Shown here: positions 18,364 to 27,510 of the stretch, piece after piece | How positions within the stretch are numbered: the stretch's first letter is position 1 | Layout: each line of letters starts with the position of its first letter | DNA from: Pseudomonadota bacterium | GTDB lineage: Bacteria > Pseudomonadota > Alphaproteobacteria > Rhizobiales > Beijerinckiaceae | Direction: 5' to 3' | Assembly: GCA_028876585.1 (NCBI GenBank) | Contig: JAGWRL010000191.1 | Span: forward strand, 1-31,244 | DNA length: 31,244 bases | The notes under the pieces: generated by a model | Database searches by the model: none | What the model saw: only the letters and a program-made list of their open reading frames with translations | Told to the model about the DNA's origin: nothing | Translations under genes and position numbers: made by a program

Positions 18364-21300
18364 AGCCGTTCAATCTCTCCGACTGGGCGCTCGAACACCG
18401 CTCGCTCGTCTGGTATTTCATGATCGTGTTCGCGATCGCCGGCGTGTTCTCCTATCTCGGCCTCGGCCGCGAGGAGGACCCCAACTTCACGATCAAGACC
18501 ATGATCATCCAGGCGCAATGGCCCGGCGCCAGCGCCGCCGAGGTCGCCAAACAGGTGACTGACCGGATCGAGAAGAAGCTGGAGGAACTGGAGTCGCTCG
18601 ACTACTCCAAGAGCGTCACCACCGCCGGCAAGACCATCGTCTTCGTCAATCTGCTGCCGACCACCAAGGCCAAGGACGTGCCCTTCGCCTGGTTGAGGGT
18701 GCGCAACATGATCGGCGACATCCAGAGCACATTTCCCCAGGGGGTGATCGGGCCGTTCTTCAACGACCGCTTCGGCGACGTCTACGGCAACATCTTCGCC
18801 TTCACCGGCGACGGGCTGACCGAGCGGCAATTGCGTGATCAGGTCGAGTTCGCGCGCTCGAAAGCGTTGACGGTGCCCAATATCGGGCAGGTGCAGATTC
18901 TCGGCGCGCGCGACGAGGCGATCTATCTCGATTTCTCCACCCGCAAGATCGCGGCGCTCGGCCTCGACGGGCAGGCGATCGGCGCCTCGTTGCGGGCGCA
19001 GAACGCGATCACCCCGTCCGGCACGATCGAGGCCGGGCCGGAGCGCATTTCGGTGCGGGTCGATGGCCAGTTCACCTCGGAGAAAAGCCTCGCCGCCATC
19101 AACCTGCGCGTCAACGACCGCTTCTTTCCGCTGACCGACGTCGCCACCATCCGGCGCGGCCTTGTCGATCCGCCCGATTCGCTGTTCCGCTTCAACGGCA
19201 AGCCCGGCATTGCGCTGGCGATCGGCATGAAGGCCGGCTCCAACCTGCTCGATTTCGGCAAGGCGCTGGAAAAGAAGATGGGCGAGATCGTCGCCGATCT
19301 GCCGGTCGGCGTGAATGTCGAGCGCGTGTCGGATCAGCCGGCGGTGGTGGAGAAGGCGGTGTCCGGCTTCACCCAGGCTTTGTTCGAGGCGATCGCCATC
19401 GTGCTCGGCATCAGCTTCATCAGCCTCGGCCTGCGCGCCGGGCTGGTGGTCGCCATCGCCATTCCGCTGGTGCTGGCGATCACCTTCCTGGTGATGTCGA
19501 TCTGGGGCATCTCGTTGCAGCGCATTTCGCTCGGCGCGCTCATCATCGCGCTCGGCCTGCTGGTCGACGACGCGATGATCGCGGTCGAGATGATGGTGGC
19601 GCGGCTGGAGGTCGGCGACACGCTGCGGCAGGCCGCCACCCATGTCTATGTCTCGACCGCCTTCCCGATGCTGACCGGCACGCTGGTGACGGTCGCCGGC
19701 TTCATCCCGATCGGCCTCAATTCGAGCGCGGCGGGCGAATTCACCTTCACGCTGTTCGTCGTCATCGCGGTGTCGCTGTTGACCTCGTGGATCGTCGCGG
19801 TGCTGTTCACGCCGCTGCTCGGCGTCACCCTGCTGCCGGCGCAATGGAAAGCGCATGGCGAGCGCAAGGGCCTGTTCGCGCGCGCGTTCCACCATGCGCT
19901 GCTCGCCGCGACGCGGTGGCGATGGGCGACCATCGCGCTGACGCTGATCGCCTTCGGCGGCTCGATCTACGGCATGAAATTCGTCGAGCAGCAGTTCTTC
20001 CCCTCCTCCGACCGGCCCGAACTGATCGTCGACTGGAACCTGCCGCAAAACGCCTCGATCCACGAGACCGACGCCGAGATGGCGCGGTTCGAAAAGGACA
20101 TGCTGCAAGGCGACGCCGACATCGACCATTGGTCGACCTATGTCGGCCAGGGCGCGCCGCGCTTCGTGCTGTCGTTCGACGTGCAGATCGGCGACGCCGG
20201 CTACGGCCAGATCGTCATCCTGACCAAGGGCCTGGAAGTGCGCGACCGCCTGCGCGTCAAATTGCAGGACTATCTGACGCGCACCTTTCCCGGCACGGAC
20301 GCTTATGTGAAGCTGCTCGACATCGGCCCGCCGGTCGGGCGGCCGGTGCAATATCGCGTCAGCGGCCCCGACGTGCAGCAGGTGCGCGGTTTGGCGCAGA
20401 AGGTCGCGGCGGCGATGGCTTCGAGCGACAATCTGGCCGAGCCGGTCTATGATTGGATGGAGCCGGCGCGGGCGCTGAAGGTCGAGGTGTTGCAGGACAA
20501 GGCGCGCCAGCTCGGCGTGTCGTCGCAGGACATCGCGACCGCGCTCAACAATGTCGTCAGCGGCGCCGCCGTCACGCAAATCCGCGACGACATCTATCTC
20601 ATCAACGTGATCGCGCGCGCCGAAGCGGCCGAGCGCGGCGCGATCTCGACCCTGCGCGGCCTGCAACTCACCGGCGCCGGCGGCCAGTCGGTGCCGCTCG
20701 CCGCGGTGGCGAAATTCGGCTATGGGCTGGAGCAGCCCAAAATCTGGCGCCGCTCGCGCCAGCCCACCGTCACCGTGCAGGCGGCGGTGCGCGGCCCCGT
20801 CCAGCCGGCCACCGTCGTCAATCAACTGGCGGCGAAGATGCAAGCGCTCAACGCCGCGCTGCCGATCGGCTATTCCATCGTCGCCGGCGGCGCGGTCGAG
20901 GAGAGCGGCAAGGCGCAGGGGCCGATCGCGGCGGTGGCGCCGCTGATGCTGTTCATCATGGCGACGATCCTGATGATCCAGTTGCAGAGCTTCCAGCGGC
21001 TGTTCCTGGTGTTCGCGGTGGCGCCGCTGGCGCTGATCGGCGTCGTCGCCGCTTTGCTGCCCGCGCACGCCCCGCTCGGCTTCGTCGCCATTCTCGGCGT
21101 GCTGGCCTTGATCGGGATTCTCATCCGCAATTCGGTGATCCTCATCATCCAGATCGAGGACCTCCTCAAAGAGGGACGCCCCGCCTGGGACGCGGTGATC
21201 GAGGCGACCGAACACCGGATGCGGCCGATCCTGCTCACCGCCGCCGCCGCGACGCTGGCGCTGATCCCGATTTCGCGCGAGATTTTCTGGGGGCCGATGG

Positions 21301-21398
21301 CTTACGCCATGATGGGCGGCATCGTCGTCGGCACGGTGCTGACGCTGCTGTTCCTGCCCGCGCTCTACGTCGCCTGGTTCCGCGTCAAGGAGACGTGA
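18360..21398 (+). CDS. RND family efflux pump, inner-membrane permease (TriC/AcrB-like)
   Basis: This 1012-residue protein is the proton-driven pump of the tripartite system. It shows the typical RND plan: TM1 (about 18-36), a large periplasmic loop, TM2-6 (about 340-540), TM7 (near 540-560), a second loop, and TM8-12 at the end. The TM4 proton relay has both aspartates (GLLVDDAMIAVE, Asp403-Asp404). The double-Asp form fits HAE/TriC-like drug and solvent pumps better than metal pumps. Other marks are GREEDPNF (36-43) and the C-terminal GILIRNSVILI and MGGIVVGTVLTLLFLPALY segments. The start is TTG at 18360, overlapping the stop of the second adaptor; the first Met, residue 21, lies inside TM1 and is too late. 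No TolC-like outer-membrane channel is in the window, so a channel from elsewhere must be used. Substrates cannot be inferred. Confidence 0.92.
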   Translation: MKPFNLSDWALEHRSLVWYFMIVFAIAGVFSYLGLGREEDPNFTIKTMIIQAQWPGASAAEVAKQVTDRIEKKLEELESLDYSKSVTTAGKTIVFVNLLPTTKAKDVPFAWLRVRNMIGDIQSTFPQGVIGPFFNDRFGDVYGNIFAFTGDGLTERQLRDQVEFARSKALTVPNIGQVQILGARDEAIYLDFSTRKIAALGLDGQAIGASLRAQNAITPSGTIEAGPERISVRVDGQFTSEKSLAAINLRVNDRFFPLTDVATIRRGLVDPPDSLFRFNGKPGIALAIGMKAGSNLLDFGKALEKKMGEIVADLPVGVNVERVSDQPAVVEKAVSGFTQALFEAIAIVLGISFISLGLRAGLVVAIAIPLVLAITFLVMSIWGISLQRISLGALIIALGLLVDDAMIAVEMMVARLEVGDTLRQAATHVYVSTAFPMLTGTLVTVAGFIPIGLNSSAAGEFTFTLFVVIAVSLLTSWIVAVLFTPLLGVTLLPAQWKAHGERKGLFARAFHHALLAATRWRWATIALTLIAFGGSIYGMKFVEQQFFPSSDRPELIVDWNLPQNASIHETDAEMARFEKDMLQGDADIDHWSTYVGQGAPRFVLSFDVQIGDAGYGQIVILTKGLEVRDRLRVKLQDYLTRTFPGTDAYVKLLDIGPPVGRPVQYRVSGPDVQQVRGLAQKVAAAMASSDNLAEPVYDWMEPARALKVEVLQDKARQLGVSSQDIATALNNVVSGAAVTQIRDDIYLINVIARAEAAERGAISTLRGLQLTGAGGQSVPLAAVAKFGYGLEQPKIWRRSRQPTVTVQAAVRGPVQPATVVNQLAAKMQALNAALPIGYSIVAGGAVEESGKAQGPIAAVAPLMLFIMATILMIQLQSFQRLFLVFAVAPLALIGVVAALLPAHAPLGFVAILGVLALIGILIRNSVILIIQIEDLLKEGRPAWDAVIEATEHRMRPILLTAAAATLALIPISREIFWGPMAYAMMGGIVVGTVLTLLFLPALYVAWFRVKET

Positions 21399-21406
21399 GG
21401 CGTCGC

Positions 21407-21425
21407 CGCCGGAACGATCCCGGCG
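21407..21425 (+). terminator. Hairpin after the RND pump gene
   Basis: A 6-bp GC stem (cgccgg with ccggcg) with a 7-base loop lies 8 bases after the pump stop codon and before treY. No T-run follows. It may attenuate read-through into treY or simply reflect GC content. Confidence 0.3.
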
Positions 21426-21468
21426 CCTACGCGTTGGCGTTTTGTGGATTTTCGCGAAGGCGTCATGC

Positions 21469-23982
21469 ATGGACGGCGATTTCAACATCGGCCTGAGCGC
21501 GACCTATCGCCTTCAGTTGCACCGCGATTTCAACTTCCGCGACGCCGCCGCGCGCGCCGGATATCTCAGCGCGCTCGGCGTCTCGCATCTCTATCTGTCG
21601 CCGATCACGCAGGCGACGCCCGGCTCGATGCACGGCTACGACGTCACCGATTTTGACCGCGTCAATCCCGAGCTCGGCGGCGAGGACGGATTCCGCGCCA
21701 TGGTTGCGGCGCTGCGCGCGGCGGGCCTTGGCGTCATCCTCGACATCGTCCCCAACCATATGGCGGTCGGCGGGCGCGACAATCGCTATTGGCTCGATCT
21801 GCTGCAAAAGGGCCGCCACAGCGAATTCGCCGATTTCTTCGATCTCGATTTCGACGCGCCCGGCATGAACGGCAAACTGCTCGTGCCGCTGCTCGGCGCT
21901 TCCTATCGCGACACGCTGGCGCGCGGCGAACTGGCGTTGCGGCGACGCGACGACGCCGACGAGTTCGCGATACTTTATCACGAACATTGCTTTCCGCTGC
22001 GCGAGGTCGACCAACCGGCGATCCGGGCGGACGGCGTCGAAGCCGCCAGCGAGCCGGGGCGGCTGCATGCGTTGCTCGAAGCCCAGCATTACCGGCTCGC
22101 CGACTGGCGCACCGCCAACGATCTCATCAACTATCGCCGCTTCTTCGAGATCACGACGCTGGCCGGCGTGCGGATCGAGCGGCCGGCGGCGTTCGAGCGG
22201 GCGCATCGGCTGCCGCTGCAACTCTACGCCGACGGGTTGATCGACGGCGTGCGCGTCGATCACGTCGATGGCCTCACCGATCCCGCCGGCTATTGCGCGA
22301 CGCTGCGGGCGGCGCTGGAGGCGCGCCGCAACGGCCGCCCGCCGCCCTATCTCGTGGTGGAGAAAATCCTCGCCGGCGACGAAACGCTGCCGCGCTGGCG
22401 TATCGACGGCACGTCCGGCTATGATTTCATGAACGAAGTCTCGGCGCTGCAACATTCGCCCGCCGCCGCGCCGGCGCTGACCCAACATTGGCGCGACCTC
22501 TCCGGCCGCCCCGCCGATTTCGAGCGCGAGGAGCAGATCGCGCGCAACGAGTTGCTGGAGCGCAATTTCGCCGGGCAACTGGAATCGGTGGTCGAACTCG
22601 TCCATCGGCGCGCGTTGGAGCTGTCGGGCGATCGCGACGTGACGCGCGGCGCGATGCGACGCTCGGTGATGGCCGTGATCCGCCACCTGCGCGTCTATCG
22701 CGCCTACGCCTTGGGCGGCGCCGCCAACCCCGGCGCCGGCGAAGCGCTGGAGCGCGCGTTCGCGGCGGCGCTGCGCGAACCGAGCCACGACGAAAGGGAA
22801 ATCGCGCTGTTGCGCGCGGCGATGAACGCCAAGGACGATGACCCCACCGGCGCCGAGGCGATCCGCCGCTTCAACCAACTGACGGCGCCGGTCGCCGCGA
22901 AGGCGGTGGAGGATACCGCGTTCTATCGCTACGGCCGGTTGCTGTCGCGCAACGACGTCGGCTTCGACGCCGGGCGTTTGGGGATGGAGATCGCGGAGTT
23001 TCATCAACGCATGATCGCGCGCGCGCGCGACTGGCCGCATTCGTTGCTGACGACGGCGACGCATGACCACAAGCGCGGCGAGGACGTGCGCGCCCGGCTC
23101 GCCGTGCTGAGCGACATCCCCGATATCTGGATCGGCAAATGCGGCGAATGGTCGGCGATGAACGCGGCCCTGCGGGGCGACGATTACGCGGCGGCCGATG
23201 AGCACATGCTGTTGCAGACGATCGTCGGCGCGTGGCCGGCGGGGTTGAGCGCGCGCGACGCGCCGAGGCTCGGCGCCTTCGCGGCGCGGCTCACGCAATG
23301 GCAGACCAAAGCGCTGCGCGAGGCGAAGTTGCGTTCGAGCTGGCTCACCCCCGATCCCGCCTGCGAGCGGCGGGCGGCGGATTTCGTCGCGGCGCTGCTC
23401 GATCCCGCGCTCAGCGCGAAATTTCTGGACAGCGTCGCCCGCTTCGTCGCCGACATTTCCGCCGCGAGCCTCTGCAATTCCCTCGCGCAGACGGCGCTGC
23501 GCTGCCTCGCGCCCGGCGTGCCCGATCTCTATCAGGGTTGCGAATTGTGGGATTACTCGCTGGTTGATCCCGACAATCGCCGGCCGGTGGACTACGACCA
23601 ACGCGAAAACCTGCTGGCGCGCGATTCGCATGACGAGGCCAGCGGCGGCGTCAAACAGGCGTTGATCCGGCGCCTGCTCGCAGCGCGGCGCGCGGCGCCA
23701 GAACTGTTTGCGTTCGGCGATTATGCGCCGATCGAGGTCGAGAGGCGCGAGGGGGTCGAGACGCTGGCCTTCGCGCGCCGCCACGAGGGTCAGACGCTCG
23801 TGGCGGCCGTCGTGTTGCGGGCGGGCGCGAAATTATACGGCGCGGGGCGCCGGCCGGGCCCGATCGTCGGCGACGCGAGGCTGCCGTTCGACCTGACAGG
23901 CTTTCGCAGCGTCTGGGGCGGCGCGGGTCCCCGGCTCGCCGAGGCGCTGGTCGACGGCGTCGCGGTCTGGTTGAAGACCTAG
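21469..23982 (+). CDS. treY: Maltooligosyl trehalose synthase
   Basis: The 837-residue GH13 enzyme turns the reducing end of a maltodextrin into a trehalose unit by intramolecular transglucosylation. Its product is normally cut by TreZ to free trehalose. Diagnostic segments are SATYRLQLHRDFNF (10-23), SMHGYDVTDFDRVNPELGG (53-71), LDIVPNHMA (91-99), GVRVDHVDGL with nucleophile Asp264, VVEKIL with acid Glu298, GTSGYDF (314-320), and THDHKRGEDVRARL with Asp533. The C-terminal QGCELWDYSLVDPDNRRPVD is also typical. The ATG at 21469 has GAAGG 8 bases upstream; a TTG at 21442 in the same frame is less likely. No treZ is in the window. Glucan substrate could come from the neighbouring glycogen locus. 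Its stop TAG overlaps, tail to tail, the stop of the next gene. Confidence 0.95.
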   Translation: MDGDFNIGLSATYRLQLHRDFNFRDAAARAGYLSALGVSHLYLSPITQATPGSMHGYDVTDFDRVNPELGGEDGFRAMVAALRAAGLGVILDIVPNHMAVGGRDNRYWLDLLQKGRHSEFADFFDLDFDAPGMNGKLLVPLLGASYRDTLARGELALRRRDDADEFAILYHEHCFPLREVDQPAIRADGVEAASEPGRLHALLEAQHYRLADWRTANDLINYRRFFEITTLAGVRIERPAAFERAHRLPLQLYADGLIDGVRVDHVDGLTDPAGYCATLRAALEARRNGRPPPYLVVEKILAGDETLPRWRIDGTSGYDFMNEVSALQHSPAAAPALTQHWRDLSGRPADFEREEQIARNELLERNFAGQLESVVELVHRRALELSGDRDVTRGAMRRSVMAVIRHLRVYRAYALGGAANPGAGEALERAFAAALREPSHDEREIALLRAAMNAKDDDPTGAEAIRRFNQLTAPVAAKAVEDTAFYRYGRLLSRNDVGFDAGRLGMEIAEFHQRMIARARDWPHSLLTTATHDHKRGEDVRARLAVLSDIPDIWIGKCGEWSAMNAALRGDDYAAADEHMLLQTIVGAWPAGLSARDAPRLGAFAARLTQWQTKALREAKLRSSWLTPDPACERRAADFVAALLDPALSAKFLDSVARFVADISAASLCNSLAQTALRCLAPGVPDLYQGCELWDYSLVDPDNRRPVDYDQRENLLARDSHDEASGGVKQALIRRLLAARRAAPELFAFGDYAPIEVERREGVETLAFARRHEGQTLVAAVVLRAGAKLYGAGRRPGPIVGDARLPFDLTGFRSVWGGAGPRLAEALVDGVAVWLKT

Positions 23983-24836
23983 TAGCCGCCGAGCGTCAGG
24001 CCCGACAGCAAGGCCGGGCTGATCAGCGGCGTGTAAGATGATTGCTGCGCGAGCAATTGCGAATTGGCGCTGACGATGCCGGACATGACCGTGCTGGCCG
24101 CCGAGACGGTCGTGGGCGTGTTGCCGTCGGTGGGCGTCAGCGAACTCGTCGCGCCCGAGCTTGGCCCGTATTTGCCGTCGTAGGCGGCGGTGAAGCGTTC
24201 GACGAGACGGGCGAGCTTGACGGGATCTTTCAGATCGGAGAGCGGCATCAGCTTTTGGATCTGCGTCGCCTGTTTGTCGATCTCGCTGGCGTTCGCGGTC
24301 GGAGGCAGGTTGAAGATGGTTTGCGCGACCTGCAACAGGTTGTTATCGGCCAGAACGCTGTAGCCGGTGCTGATCGTCGGCGCGACGCGTTTGAAATACA
24401 GCGCCAGTTGGACGCCGGGATTGCTGGAGCCCTGATCGGATTCGAGCTGCTGTTCGGTATAGTCGCTGACCGCGGTGGCGACCGAGGCGGACGAGGTCGG
24501 CGCGGCCGCGCCGGCGGCGGAGAAGTTGAACGCCTTGGCGAAAGCCTTCCACGCGACATTGGGCAGCGTGTTGGCGAGCGCGGCGGGGCTCGACGTGCCC
24601 TCCTGCAACACTTTCCTGATCAGCGCCTTGTTGTTGACCTGATCGCCGAGGCCGAAGGCGCTCAAGGCGTAGGACAGCAGGCGGTAGTTGCCGAGCAGAT
24701 CGTCGACCGATTTCACCTTGCCGATATTGGCCTGATAATAGGCGGTCGCCGTCTTCACCGACGTCTGGTCCGCTTCGTATTTCTGAAAGCGGGCGAGATT
24801 GTTGGCGACGCTGAGATAATCGCTGGTCGTGCTCAT
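23979..24836 (-). CDS. DUF1217 protein, probably flagellum-associated
   Basis: The 285-residue protein matches the DUF1217 family of alphaproteobacteria, often encoded among flagellar genes. Typical features are the N-terminus TTSDYLSVANNLARFQK, then YYQANIGKVKSVDDLL (32-48), LGNYRLLSYALSAFGLGD, and a paired second half with LYFKRVAPTI and LLQVAQTIFNLP. The N-terminal part looks like that of flagellar rod and hook proteins, without a cleavable signal peptide. The C-terminus is a low-complexity Ser/Thr/Ala tail. No enzyme motif is visible, and the biochemical role is unknown. The ATG at 24836 has a GGAG site 5 bases upstream; the frame is open further up but lacks a ribosome site. Its stop shares CTAG with the treY stop. 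A PilZ protein lies directly upstream on the same strand. Confidence 0.8.
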   Translation of the reverse strand: MSTTSDYLSVANNLARFQKYEADQTSVKTATAYYQANIGKVKSVDDLLGNYRLLSYALSAFGLGDQVNNKALIRKVLQEGTSSPAALANTLPNVAWKAFAKAFNFSAAGAAAPTSSASVATAVSDYTEQQLESDQGSSNPGVQLALYFKRVAPTISTGYSVLADNNLLQVAQTIFNLPPTANASEIDKQATQIQKLMPLSDLKDPVKLARLVERFTAAYDGKYGPSSGATSSLTPTDGNTPTTVSAASTVMSGIVSANSQLLAQQSSYTPLISPALLSGLTLGGY

Positions 24837-24929
24837 AACCGCTCCGCAACGGGTGAACCGGACGTTGGCCGCCCCGGCGTTTCCCTCCATCGTCTCATGA
24901 CAGGCTTGCGCGAGGCCGTCGGCCAAGCG

Positions 24930-25211
24930 TCAGATGCGGGTGAGGAACTTCACGCCGACCTGATTGGAGCCGCGCCAGACCACCTCGGCCGCGCCGACGA
25001 TGCGCGACGAATCGATCTGCAACTGAAACATGTCCGGCAGCTCAAAGCCGACCGGCGCGGCGATGCGCGCGCCCGCGTCGGTGATGTCGAGGATCTTGCA
25101 ATCAATCACCGGCAGGATTCCGCCGGGATCGGCCCAGGCCAGCGTGTTGGCGGCGCGGCGCTTTCTCGTCCTTCGCTCCGGACTGTTCGCCTGATTGAAC
25201 TGCGCTGCCAA
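24930..25211 (-). CDS. Single-domain PilZ protein (cyclic-di-GMP receptor candidate)
   Basis: The protein of about 93 residues consists of one PilZ domain. The cyclic-di-GMP loop is visible as ERRTRKRR (RxxxR-like, residues about 11-18). The second motif reads DITDAGARI, with Thr replacing the usual Ser of (D/N)xSxxG. The domain continues as VWRGSNQVGVKFL, the usual closing strand. I chose a TTG at 25211 as start because a perfect GGAGG (25218-25222 on the plus strand) lies 6 bases upstream. The longer frame to 25295 would need another TTG with no ribosome site and would add residues outside the domain. In motile alphaproteobacteria such proteins commonly tune flagellar or polysaccharide functions. 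With DUF1217 downstream, motility is the likelier area; that is inference. Confidence 0.78.
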   Translation of the reverse strand: MAAQFNQANSPERRTRKRRAANTLAWADPGGILPVIDCKILDITDAGARIAAPVGFELPDMFQLQIDSSRIVGAAEVVWRGSNQVGVKFLTRI

Positions 25212-25217
25212 AATACG

Positions 25218-25222
25218 CCTCC
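25218..25222 (-). promoter_or_regulatory. Shine-Dalgarno that sets the PilZ start
   Basis: The minus strand reads GGAGG, followed by six bases and then TTG at 25211. No ATG is available near the N-terminus of this frame, so this site decides the start. The rest of the 100-base gap up to 25311 contains an AT-rich stretch (25262-25280) and the palindrome ttgcgcaa (25254-25261), and could hold a promoter. Confidence 0.6.
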
Positions 25223-25311
25223 GCCAAGACACGTCGCTTGTCTCCGGCGAGGTTTGCGCAATAAAGATGAATAAAGTTTCGCCGAACTCACGCAAAAAGG
25301 CGTTACTTCGG

Positions 25312-26241
<930 letters not shown>

Positions 26242-26309
26242 GCGTTCCTCCCAGAATCGTTCGCGTTGATGCAAGCATCGCGCCGCCGCGTGGCTTTGTC
26301 TATCCCGCG

Positions 26310-26894
26310 CTATTTCTCCGCCTCGGCGATTGGCTCGGCGGCGCAGGTCATCGCGCCCGCCTGCTCGGCCGCCTGGGCGAGCAGGTCGAGGCCGCCGCTC
26401 AGCGCCCGCGCCATCACAAATCCCTTCAGCGTCGGCGAGACGATGCGCAAATCGTCGCTCGGATTGTCCTCGTCATCGTGCGCGACCAGGGCGCGCAGCT
26501 GCTCCGCCGTGACGATCAGCGCCTCCATCCGCCCCTTGTTGGCGGCCCGATCGGTGAGCGCGTAGAAGGCGACGCCGCGCCGCGAATGGAACGACAGCGA
26601 GGCGAACACCGCCCGGCCGAGCGGCGCGCTCGCCCGCACCGGGCCGGCGCTGAGATCGTAGACGCAGACGGAGGCGGCGACCGCGGGGTCGGCATAGGGA
26701 AAGTCGCGCGCTTGCGGGCCGGGGGCCGGCAAGGCGACGGTCTTGAACGGCGGCCCCAAAGCTTCGACGCGGGCGAAAGCGTCGCGCGCGGCGAATGAGG
26801 GCACCAGCAGCAGCGCGACGAGATGGGTGAGCGCGGCGACGACGCCGATGAGGGCGGCGTAGTAAAGCAGGCGCGCGGGCGAGGGGAGTTTCAT
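26310..26894 (-). CDS. DUF1254 family membrane-anchored protein
   Basis: The 194-residue protein opens with a strong membrane segment (about residues 9-32, LLYYAALIGVVAALTHLVA). A DUF1254-like domain follows: AYARVEAL-type spacing with GPPFKTVALPAPGP, then FPYADPAVAASVCVYDLSAG (65-84) and the pattern SFHSRRGVAFYALTDRAANK (near 100-120). No catalytic motif is visible, and the biochemical role of the family is not established. In many bacteria DUF1254 and DUF1214 are joined in one protein of about 450 residues, DUF1254 first. Here they are two short proteins in the opposite order. The ATG at 26894 overlaps the DUF1214 stop (ATGA). The membrane anchor places it on the outer face of the inner membrane. 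The C-terminus has a Cys in MTCAAEP. Confidence 0.8.
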   Translation of the reverse strand: MKLPSPARLLYYAALIGVVAALTHLVALLLVPSFAARDAFARVEALGPPFKTVALPAPGPQARDFPYADPAVAASVCVYDLSAGPVRASAPLGRAVFASLSFHSRRGVAFYALTDRAANKGRMEALIVTAEQLRALVAHDDEDNPSDDLRIVSPTLKGFVMARALSGGLDLLAQAAEQAGAMTCAAEPIAEAEK

Positions 26895-27469
26895 CCGCAA
26901 CGCTCCCGGATGACGCGCGGGGCGGAGGTCTGCTCGACGCCGACGGCGGCGTCGCTGAGGGCGGGATCGTACAGCCGCAAGGCCAGCCCGAAGCGCGCGC
27001 CGGCGCCCACCGGCAGCCAGTTGCCGGCATGGACGGAGGCCGACACCCAGATCCAGTACGCGCCGTCGGGCTCGCGCAGGATTTCGTTGGAGCGCAGCAC
27101 ATAGCGTTCGGCGGCGTTTTCGATCGGGAAACCCGCGCCGTCGATCGGCTCCAGCGTCCAGTAGCGCGACGGCGGCGCGTGCGAGCCGACCTTATAGACG
27201 CAGCGCGGATCGAGCGCGCGCCCCTCGCTGTCCTGCCGCGTGGTCAGCCGCAGGCCCTCGCCGAGCGCCAGCGGGATTTCGCCGTCGCGCTCCAGCCGCG
27301 CGCGCGTGTAGGGATCGGCGTCGGCCGCGCCGGCGCGCGCCTCGACGGTCCAGCCGCCGAGCCGGTCGACGGCGATCGGCAATCGCCCGGTCAGGGCGGC
27401 GCGCGTCGTCCACAGGCCGAGCGCAAGGCCGGCGGCGGCGACCAGAACGGCGACGGCGAGCGTCTTCAC
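26891..27469 (-). CDS. DUF1214 family membrane-anchored protein
   Basis: The 192-residue protein begins with a single membrane helix (VKTLAVAVLVAAAGLALGLW), then a DUF1214 domain. The family pattern is well kept: ADPYTRARLERDGEIPLAL (about 47-65), GRALDPRCVYKVG, PPSRYWTLEPID, YVLRSNEILREPDGAYWI, and GNWLPVGAGARFGLALRLYDP. The domain should lie in the periplasm. The fold resembles beta-sandwich proteins, but the function is unknown. I chose the GTG at 27469. It begins right at the membrane segment and overlaps a short reading frame by four bases; the longer open frame to 27592 would read across the end of the PBP gene. Its TGA overlaps the DUF1254 start. The chained junctions argue that the PBP, DUF1214 and DUF1254 proteins are made together. 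Confidence 0.82.
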   Translation of the reverse strand: MKTLAVAVLVAAAGLALGLWTTRAALTGRLPIAVDRLGGWTVEARAGAADADPYTRARLERDGEIPLALGEGLRLTTRQDSEGRALDPRCVYKVGSHAPPSRYWTLEPIDGAGFPIENAAERYVLRSNEILREPDGAYWIWVSASVHAGNWLPVGAGARFGLALRLYDPALSDAAVGVEQTSAPRVIRERCG

Positions 27470-27510
27470 GCGCGGACCGACCGTGCGAGTTTCGGCGCGG
27501 CGGCGCTCAT
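27466..27510 (-). other. Possible 14-codon minicistron linking PBP and DUF1214
   Basis: An ATG at 27510-27508 overlaps the PBP stop (ATGA). It opens a frame of 14 codons (MSAAAPKLARSVRA) whose TGA overlaps the DUF1214 GTG (GTGA). This could carry ribosomes from one gene to the next, or be a chance product of GC-rich sequence. The peptide matches no family I know. Alternatively it marks an old N-terminus of DUF1214 lost by a frameshift. Confidence 0.25.

Noticed and set aside
17778..21488. A 1236-codon minus-strand frame opposite the efflux genes
   Set aside because: Low-complexity Arg/Asp/Gln/His composition without domains, opposite a well-conserved RND pump.
25212..25295. Longer PilZ start at TTG 25295
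   Set aside because: No ribosome site precedes it, and the extra 28 residues are not part of the domain; GGAGG is correctly placed for TTG 25211.
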